Shown: piece after piece, positions 56,190 to 64,000 of the stretch | Layout of the letters: each line of letters starts with the position of its first letter | Position numbering within the stretch: the stretch's first letter is position 1 | Source: Turritopsis dohrnii | Taxonomy: Eukaryota; Cnidaria; Hydrozoa; Anthoathecata; Oceaniidae | Assembly (NCBI GenBank): GCA_027922465.2 | Contig: BQMF02000137.1 | Coordinates: 124,001 to 188,000, forward strand | Direction: 5' to 3' | DNA: 64,000 bases | Made by a program: the position numbers and the translations under genes | The notes under the pieces: generated by a model | What the model was told of the DNA's origin: nothing | Database searches by the model: none | What the model saw: the letters and a program-made list of their open reading frames with translations, nothing else

Positions 56190-58491
56190 ATCTAAAATTT
56201 AAACATCACTGGTAACATCTGTATGGCTCTCAGGAAGATCATCATTTTCTTGCTGACCAAATGCATCTGATTGCAATTTGGTCATTATTTTTTTGTTTCA
56301 AAGTGTAGTATCTTAAAAACTCAGCAAAACAAAATCCATCCAAGAGAGAAGTACCAGTCCAAGAGGCAGTTTATTTGATTATGCCTGAACTTTGGCTACG
56401 CAAGATTTTTCCTGGAGTATTATTTGCTAATAGTAATGTACCTGAAAAACGATTCAAAGTCTGTCTCAGTGAAAGTGAAATGAGGCAATTACCAGAAGAT
56501 TCCACTTTTATATTTAAACGAAACATGTTAGATAGATACTGTGACAGACCTAATACAACATTTGCAGGTTGTAGATATCAAGTTCTTGAAGGATTTCAAT
56601 AAGGTCTCATTTTCATTATTAGGCAAATCATTAGGCAATGGTTCAGCAATAATAGTGCGCTCACTAAAAAATTTACCAAAATGAAAGCGGCAACTATTAT
56701 TACGATCTTTTCTACATGTTTTTGAATGTCTATGTAGCTGATATGTTTTAACTAGTGTAAAGAAATCATTGTTATGAGGTGGAAGCTCAGCACTTATCAT
56801 TGAGTCAATCTATTCAACATACGTTTCCTTACTATCAATGGATGGAGCATTATTCATCCATATAAAGGAATGGATATGAGGACTTCCCCTAACTTGAAAT
56901 TCCACTTTTATGGTAAAGTACTGGGTCCAAGAGCACCATCTAATATTATTTCCTTGAAAAACATTTTAACTCTATATTGGAAATGTCTTGCAACAACAAC
57001 CGGATTACTATTGAGTATTTCACATCTTTGTTGATATGTCATTTCATTTATTTCATAATCCATGATATTTTGACCTTTTAATTTACATATTATCAACACA
57101 AGTTCATTCCACCTTAAATCGGCACAGGACAAAGTTAAAAAGAATGTTGGTGGTCCTAGCTGTTTCACCATTGCTAGGACTTCATGAAGGAATTTTTTCC
57201 AATATGCTGGTGTACCTTTTACTGTACTCATAAAACTGTACGCTTTTTCATTAGCAATAAATTGCTTGACAGTATCTTTAAAGTTTTGGCTAAATATTCC
57301 TGCAGTTAAATTATGAGCATTTAATTTTTCATGGCAATATTAATTTGACTTTTTAAAAGTTCAACCGCTGTATCACTGTACTTGCAAAAAAATGTAATCA
57401 GAATCCGAGGCAAATTTCTGAGTATAATTCAATAGACGCTCATTAAAATACTTTCTTGGACTTAATGGGATTTCTCTGTTAATCTTGCAACCAAATTTAC
57501 CTGTTGGGAAAAGATGTGTATTGGCAAGCTCTTCACAATACTTATCATTCAAAATAGATATTGGATTAAGTCTTTCACCAAGAACTAAGTTTAAAATCTC
57601 ATTATCTACATCTTGTGCTGATGGCTCGTGTGACATTAATGCTGTTTCACCAGTTCGATGTTCGATAAGCATCTAAAGGACTTCCAGTTGTTTCTACCTC
57701 ATTATCATCTTCTTATTTTCTTGGTCATTACTTTCGTCATTGCCCTCTTCAAGAACAACAGTAATGGGATCATCCACCTTTCTTAATAATATCTCAAGCA
57801 AGTCTTCCATGTTATCATTTAAATTAACTAGCTCATTTGGAATGTTATTTGCGTCTATTTCTACATCCTGGTACAAATGATTGGAAACTTGTAAGTATCG
57901 GAGAATCTGACATAGAAATTGAGGCCTTACACCTTCAACATAGACATGACCTCTGTATTGAAGTTTGCGTTTTAGTTTAACAAAGACGATTCCATTGCTA
58001 TCTGTTTGCCTTGGTAAAACATAAGTTACATCAATGTTTTCTGCAGGTACGTTACAGAGTGCACCTTTCAGTTTTGGACTTTGGCCTTTTGGCATAATCG
58101 AAATTTTCTTGAAAATAATACGTTTTGAGATAAGTACCCTTTCCAAACGACATATCTCCTTGAGTTCATTGGGAAAGTCATAAAATGGAAGCTTGTTGGA
58201 AACGGACTGGCAAGGAGTTTTTTTCTTTATCAAATTTTTATCACATGTATTATAAATGTAAAAAAAGCCATCAAAAGAAGCCACTATATTACAACATCTT
58301 TTAACTGAAAAATAATAATTTTGGGTAACAAACTTTTTGACTGAATGGCGGAACAGACATCTGTTATAACAAACACAGATGTAAAATGGATCCTCTTTGA
58401 TAACCTTTTTAAAATGATCTTGTTTGTTTGATTTTTGGATTTCTGCGAAAGCAAGAAATACATTACACCTTACACTGGTGGAGGCCCACAT
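56190..58491 (-). mobile_element. Helitron fragment, minus orientation (Rep region)
   Basis: Read from 58491 downwards: an N-terminal helitron ORF region (58491-57694, including MPKGQSPKLKGALCNVPAEN), a short frame (57672-57373), the Helitron-like N domain (57231-56908, TFFLTLSCADLRWNEL) and the Rep HUH motif SPHIHSFIW at about 56880-56850. An in-frame TAG follows near 56813, and then the same 90-residue frame as the plus copy (56800-56528). Inactive through stops and frameshifts. Confidence 0.8.
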
Positions 58492-58538
58492 CAGTGAATA
58501 ACACTGCCAGTTCCCCCCGGCCTCGTTAAAATAAATTC

Positions 58539-58570
<32 letters not shown>

Positions 58571-58680
58571 TAAAACCGGCTCTGGTTTTTTTGGATTTCT
58601 GCGAAAGCAAGAAATACTTTAAAACCGGCTTTTTTGTTTTTCTTTTTTTTTTTTTTTTTTTTTTTTTCTGCTGTCCAAAC
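58430..58680. repeat. 35-bp direct repeat with A and T homopolymer runs
   Basis: GGATTTCTGCGAAAGCAAGAAATAC occurs at about 58437 and 58593. A poly-A run (about 58539-58565) and a poly-T run (about 58644-58667) lie between and beyond. It looks like a rearranged junction at the end of the Helitron fragment. Confidence 0.6.
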
Positions 58681-58739
58681 CTAGCGGTTTTTTGAAATTT
58701 CGTGTGTGCGCTTACATGAAACTTATGCTTACCACGCAT

Positions 58740-59195
58740 GTGAGGGTAGAAACCATTTTAAATTTTCTAAAGTTTCTTGAAAATGATAGATATGGGTATT
58801 TGAAGATAAAACAAGAGCCAGATGGCGCAAAACGGTAGCAGCAAAAGTACTTGCCACAAGAATACTTTTAAATTTGAAATTTTACTTAAAGTTCTTAAAC
58901 GTTCTGTAAATGTTATTTCTTGAGATATCTTACTGGTGGAAAACAGGCATAAACGATAATATAATGTTTAAAATTACTAACTCGTGTAAATAGGGTCTAA
59001 TCGTAACACACCAGCAATTCAATTTATTAGAAGACAAAAGAATTATACATGCATGGGCTGTTTATGACGTACGTTTTTTTTATAAGAGCTTATGTAGGAA
59101 AAAAACGCGTTTCTTCGAGAAAAAAAAAATGTATGTTTTGTACGATGGCTCCGAGGGGTCAACCTTTCACAAACATTTTTTTTCACTTCTCACGA
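58740..59195. other. Gene-free interval
   Basis: AT-rich, no gene; leads into a T-rich minisatellite. Confidence 0.4.
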
Positions 59196-59400
59196 ATAAT
59201 TTTTGGATCTCGAGATTTTTTTTTTACTTCTCACAAAAAATTTTTTAAATCTCGAGGTTTTTTTTACTTGTCACAAAAATTTTTTTAAATCTCGAGGTTT
59301 TTTTTACTTCTCACAAAAGTTTTTTTAAATCTCGATTTATTTTTTACTTCTGACGAATAGTTTTTGAATCTCCAATTTTTTAACTTCTCACAGTTTTTTG
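59196..59400 (+). repeat. T-rich minisatellite, ~38-bp units
   Basis: About five units of TTTTTACTTCTCACAAAA followed by TTTTTTTAAATCTCGAGG, degenerating to the right. It lies just upstream of the integrase gene. Confidence 0.75.
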
Positions 59401-59520
59401 TTTTTCTTTCTTCCTTTTTTGTTTTTACTTCGTCTTCTTTTTCACTTCTCACTTATTTCTTAACGGTTTTTACATTTTGACTTACTTATGACTCTACGAT
59501 CAAAACAAGATGGCTGAGAG

Positions 59521-60693
59521 ATGCCCTCTGTAGTCCAAGAGGCAATCAAAAACTACTTTCTGGAAGGTTTGACTTACTTAGAAATCACTGAGTTTTTAAA
59601 AGTACATCATGGATATGCGATGAGCTTATCTACACTGAAAAGACACTTTAGAAAGGAAGGATTGCGAAAACGCTCAACAGTTAATCAACGCAGCTCAGAA
59701 GAAGAGATAACAAATGCAGTTAGAAAAGAGCTCACTAATAGTGGCCGTTTGTTTGGATATCGCAAAATGCACAAAGCTTTACTAACACAAGGACTGATTT
59801 GTAGACGTGAGGATGTTCGCAGAATTTTAAAGGCTTTAGATCCTGAAGGGGTAGAGGATCGCAGAAAAAGAAGGCTTCACCGACGAATGTACTTTGCACC
59901 TGGCCCAAATTTCGTTTGGCATATAGATGGCCACGATAAACTGAAACCATTTGGATTTAGCATCCATGGTTGCATTGACGGATTTTCTAGGAGACTAATA
60001 TGGCTAGAGGTCTCGTCAACCAACAAGGCTCCAGAAGTTGTAGCTAGCTATTATTTAAAAGCTGCATCCCAGTTAGGTGGAATACCTCTCCTTATCAAGG
60101 CCGACGATGGTACTGAGCATTCACTTATTGAGCCTATTCATGTTTATTTACGTTCACTTTCTCAAGATGACGACACAACTATTACAAGCTCTTTCAGTAT
60201 TACCACATCACCACAAAATCAGCGCATCGAATCGTACTGGGCTTTACTTCAACGCGATAGGATAGGTTGGTGGAGGCGATTTTTACAAGATGCAACTGAT
60301 TTAAATCTTCTAAATACTTCAGACCCTGTCTACTTAGATTGTGTACGGTATTGCTTTATGCCTTTGATACGCAAGGATCTGCGATCCATTGTCAATGATT
60401 GGAATTCTCACATTATCTCAAGAAGCCGCAATAGAGGACCAAGTGGCCGCCCTAATACCATGTATTTTCTTCCACATCTATATGAAAGAAGAAACCATAT
60501 CCAACAAGTGAATGAGGATGAGTTTGAGGAATTCCAGCGAATTGCTGAACATAATACGCGAGACTTCTCCACGGAATTTGAAGAGTTTGCTAAACATTTG
60601 ATGGAACAAGATCACTTGAATGAGCCTACAACACCAGAGGAAGCTCTAAATATTTATATATATCTTCTCGAAAAGATTGCGGATTTTTCATAA
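59521..60693 (+). CDS. IS3-like DDE integrase/transposase
   Basis: 390 residues, intact. Two N-terminal helical DNA-binding regions are followed by an HTH_21-like segment (GRLFGYRKMHKALLTQG, about 75-91) as in bacterial IS3 OrfB. The catalytic core has D136 (WHIDGHDKL), D195 (KADDGTEH) and E237 (QRIESYW), about DD41E. From memory this belongs to a eukaryotic integrase-core family resembling the IS3EU transposons. A short upstream ATG overlaps the start out of frame. It is convergent with the HECT-like gene at 61478. The intact frame suggests recent activity or domestication; terminal repeats were not found. Confidence 0.8.
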   Translation: MPSVVQEAIKNYFLEGLTYLEITEFLKVHHGYAMSLSTLKRHFRKEGLRKRSTVNQRSSEEEITNAVRKELTNSGRLFGYRKMHKALLTQGLICRREDVRRILKALDPEGVEDRRKRRLHRRMYFAPGPNFVWHIDGHDKLKPFGFSIHGCIDGFSRRLIWLEVSSTNKAPEVVASYYLKAASQLGGIPLLIKADDGTEHSLIEPIHVYLRSLSQDDDTTITSSFSITTSPQNQRIESYWALLQRDRIGWWRRFLQDATDLNLLNTSDPVYLDCVRYCFMPLIRKDLRSIVNDWNSHIISRSRNRGPSGRPNTMYFLPHLYERRNHIQQVNEDEFEEFQRIAEHNTRDFSTEFEEFAKHLMEQDHLNEPTTPEEALNIYIYLLEKIADFS

Positions 60694-61477
60694 ATCACTC
60701 TCACGTCTCATTATTTTTCTCTGTATCTCAAATGTGTAACTTTTTGTCAAAATCACTTTTCAAATAGACTTTTATATGTAGACTAATGTAGCGCAACACC
60801 ATTCCTATGTACGTATATATAATATTTTGCAACGACCTTTACTTTACGGGGATAAAGTTTCGCGGGAAGAAAGTTTCGCGGGTTTTTTTATCATTTTTGG
60901 GAAAGTAAGTTCGCGCGAAAAGTACTGACATGATGCTGATTCGTGAAAGTTTATCGCACGGGGAACTTCCTCTCTGTAAAGTATTTAGAAGCGAAGATCA
61001 GACATTTTGCGGTCAAAGAAATGAGACACATATCTTAGAAAAGAATATAATACTACCCTACATAAGAACAAAAAATCTTTTAAGAAAGTATATGTAAAGT
61101 TTCGATTGGTAACAAAATCATTACTAGTATACCAAGAATACTTGTAATAAACTGAAATTACAAAACGTTGCGAAAATTCCTGATCGACTACAATGAGTTA
61201 TCAAAAGCTGATAATCACAAACAGTTAATACGTACATCATAGCTGATGTGTGGAAGACAACATTATGGAACCCACTCTTTTGTTGAACTGATAAACACAA
61301 AAGAAACAAAAGAATGTTGTTAGAACAAAAGAAACCTTCCAATAAACATCAAACTAACAGAAAAGGGCCATAAGCATTATCATGGCAAGAATAGAAGAAT
61401 TAAATGATAAACACAACTTCCTTTTTAGATACTTTAAAACTAAAAATAGTTCTGCTTTGAAGAGGTATCAACCATTT
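60694..61477. other. Interval between convergent genes
   Basis: No gene. AAAGTTTCGCGGG occurs twice (about 60858 and 60876), and related GTGAAAGTTTATCGCACGGGG follows at about 60944, suggesting a small repeat remnant. Confidence 0.4.
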
Positions 61478-63662
61478 TTAAACGATGTCCATTTCCCAGG
61501 TATTTTGTTGTAAAATGTGCATGAACTCCTCCCGTAATTCGCAAAAGCTGTTGTAGGTACTTGGCAACTCTAACGTTGGACCACATGTATGTGCTATCGG
61601 TCTCCGTGCAAAATCACTTACAGGTTTGATAAAAGTAACTTCTAGTGATGACACAACAACTAAATCTGAGCCAGTCAAAAACTTTAACAACTTGCGCAAA
61701 AGAATTGGTTCAAGCCCACGTACGAACCTTTTGAAATGTGTTAAGGCTTCACGCTCGGAATCATCATTTGGTGAGACTGTTAGTAAGCCTAAAGCCTTTT
61801 TCCCAGTTGGAGTTACTTTGTCATAAAAACTGTCAACTGAATTTGAACTTTCAAAATCTTTTTCTTGCCGTAATTGTTGAAAATAAGGATGCCAACATAC
61901 AGTAATAATGAAAGGTTTTTGTACCAGTTCTTGTCTTGCCAATTCAAAAATGATACCTCTGGCATTGCTTGTGGTTACTTTACTTCGACACTTGAATCGA
62001 TCCAACAAATCCAAGAACTCCTCACATTCAAACACTTGGTCACCTTCTACTTGTGAATCAAGAGCTTTCTCCACAAGTTCAGCCTCGTCAATGGATAAAA
62101 ACTTTTTGAATGACTGGATTAACTGATCTTCAGGAACATCATTATACAGGCAATAAAGCACAAATGCTTTGCTGAGCATAATCGGGAAATAACTTACATC
62201 TTTGTAGCCTTTCATAAGTATTTTACCCATTGCTTGCCATTCCTCTTTAAAGAGGTAGTGTCTGACCTCTGGTACACGTTCTTTCTCCCCATCGAAATAA
62301 CAGTTGGACACTTCAAGCCAAAATGAAGAATACACTTCTCTGCTGACACCTTCTCCAGCACCTGGCTCTGGAATCCCTCTAGGGTCAATCACTTCAAATG
62401 ACACTTGGTCATATATATTGATCTAAATATAATATATATACCACTTTAAACATACCAAAGCTATAATTGACAAAACCTGGATGTTTTCCATATGCAAATG
62501 ATTTTGAAAGAATGAGTATTTGAGGCAATAGTAAAACATTAGCCATCAATAGTAATGGTTCTTAAATCCATCCATAAGCTTTATCAAATTTAAGCTTGTA
62601 TAACAGTAGGTTTCTTTTAGATTCAGTTTTATCAACCAGCAACCTGTTCATCATAGGTAGTTGAAACTACAGAAATTAATAAGTGAAAATAAATAATGTA
62701 TCATTAAAATAATGATTAACACTTACATTATTTCCACGGAATGCTTTGATGAGATCCTCTTTTAATTGCATACGATGTACTCTTATCTTATGAGTGGCCG
62801 AGGGAGATGCTTCTAAAAAATTCTGCTGTTCAAACTCAGTAATAGATGGTTCAATAACAGTCAAGTCTGGAAATATTGGATTACCAATATTTAAAACTGA
62901 GTCATCACCATAATCAGATATTGGTATTGTATCAGGCTCAGGGAGGGAAGGAGAGAGGGAGGGAGCTACCAGCTGAAATCTATCTGCATCTTCAGTTTGT
63001 ATGCAGTCTATGCATTCCTCCCCAAAATAAACAGAATTACAACCTGCACAAAGTTTACGTTTTAGTATTAATCCAGGTGGTAAGTCATCATCAATACTGT
63101 CAAGCTGTGAACGTACAATTAAAATTGTTTTCGAAATGACTTCACCTCTTCTTTTCAAATAGCACCACAAGTCTTCATCTTCATCAAGAGTTTGTCCTGC
63201 CATATCCGCTAGAGTAATTACACACTCGAATTGATCTTCCAGGAAAAAGTTACAACCACTATTATCGAAAAATAATTTCAGTCCCCTCAATTTGATGTCC
63301 CTTAGTGTTACAGGAGTGTGTTCAACATCTAAGAATCTTGCACCACCACCATGCTTTTGTCTTACTACGATAAACTGTTTCTCAATTGGCTCATAGCGTT
63401 CATATTTCAGCTGGAGTTTTTTAAATTTTTTCTTTGTTTCCTTCTGATCAGTCTTACATCTGATTTTCTGGAGCAAATTCGAAAGTCTTCGCTCTGACTT
63501 CTGACCTCTGACTTTTGAACTTTGTTGTTGAATATCTGTTGCTGAGCTGCTGTTAACACAAGAACTAGAGCTTGAACTCTGTTGTTGAATATTTGATACA
63601 GAGTTGTTGTTTATGTAAGTTTCAATTTCTTCTCGAATTTGTTTCCTCAAAATATTATCCAT
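61478..63662 (-). CDS. HECT-like domain protein (two exons resolved)
   Basis: Exon 1 is 63662-62727 (312 codons, donor GTAAGT); exon 2 is 62422-61478 (acceptor TTTAG), phase 0, giving about 626 residues. The N-terminus is serine/glutamine-rich, followed by a basic helix and a CxxC-x9-CxxC zinc-ribbon-like motif (CAGCNSVYFGEECIDC). Across the junction and exon 2 the protein resembles the reduced HECT domains of G2E3-like proteins. The motif HTCGPTLELPSTY near the end has the cysteine in the position of the HECT catalytic residue (about 592). Ubiquitin-ligase activity is inferred only. An acceptor-like TTTAG lies just before the ATG, so further upstream exons may exist. Such genes often occur in mobile DNA of fish and cnidarians. 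Confidence 0.7.
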
Positions 63663-64000
63663 GTCCCTAAAGATAATTGAGAATTGTTTATATAAACCAA
63701 AACAACCAAAGCCAAACCAAAGCCAAAGCCAAACTTGAGTTACACCAAACTTGAGTTACACCTTTCCTGTTATTCATAAAAAATTGTGCTACCCTGCCCC
63801 AATATAAACAAGCATGCTTTACTGCTCCCTTAAAGGTATTTTTACTCAGATGTGGCTTAAAAAGAGACTTTGGCTAGAGGACCATGAGTCTAACATTACC
63901 ATGTTATATGATGACATCACCTTCCTAAGTAGTAATGACCAGTACACCTTGACCTACCAAAAGAATCATTCATTACTTCAATTTTTAAAGGAGACATTTT
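63663..64000. other. Right end of the window
   Basis: Upstream of the HECT-like gene. A short (CAAAGC)n tract and a duplicated ACTTGAGTTACACC lie at about 63700-63765. No gene is seen. Confidence 0.4.

Noticed and set aside
54633..56800. Two identical 90-residue proteins on opposite strands
   Set aside because: Parts of the two decayed Helitron copies, not genes.
59049..59288. 79-codon Phe/Lys-rich frame
   Set aside because: Translation of T-rich minisatellite DNA.

Overview
The window is AT-rich metazoan chromosomal DNA, most likely from a cnidarian. This is an inference from the mix of mobile elements and short-intron genes; no marker gene proves the species. It reads as host genes spread through a dense population of transposable elements.

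Region 1 (about 187-17094) is a nearly complete 16.9-kb Polinton/Maverick (adintovirus-like) element, visibly richer in G+C than the DNA around it. Long inverted repeats (187-756 and 16597-17094) carry arrays of TGACGTCA (CRE-like) sites, TGCGCATGCG palindromes, an AP-1-like palindrome and an identical TATA-type promoter that runs into the first codons of both outermost genes. Inside are a protein-primed B-family DNA polymerase, small membrane proteins, an rve integrase, a frameshifted accessory gene, a SAP-like protein, a broken BRO-N gene, a TFIIS-type zinc ribbon, a probable minor capsid protein, two larger element-specific proteins, the double-jelly-roll major capsid protein, an A32/FtsK-type packaging ATPase and a small right-end protein that shares a module with the polymerase N-terminus. 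The genes could replicate, integrate and package the element, but frameshifts in at least three genes and the apparent lack of the adenain-type protease suggest this copy is decaying.

Region 2 (about 17100-24200) holds remnants: a DIRS-like RT/RNase H fragment, a MITE-like element, a non-LTR retrotransposon RT fragment and a fold-back element with ACAAATGTAGTAA repeats in its arms.

Region 3 (24251-33565) is a plus-strand host gene. I could resolve 17 coding exons with fully consistent phases (1056 codons plus stop); the protein ends in EF-hand-like loops. Its introns contain three copies of one small MITE.

Region 4 (33566-47000) contains a three-exon minus-strand gene (36583-41142) for a secreted protein with a Dickkopf/prokineticin (colipase-fold) cysteine pattern, plus tRNA-derived SINEs and a minisatellite.

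Region 5 (47000-58740) contains short Helitrons with clear 3' hairpins, a direct repeat of about 0.87 kb, a single-exon gene for a small secreted four-cysteine peptide, and two deletion derivatives of an autonomous Helitron in tail-to-tail orientation.

Region 6 (59100-63662) carries an intact IS3-like DDE integrase convergent with a two-exon gene for a HECT-like protein, possibly parts of one mobile element.
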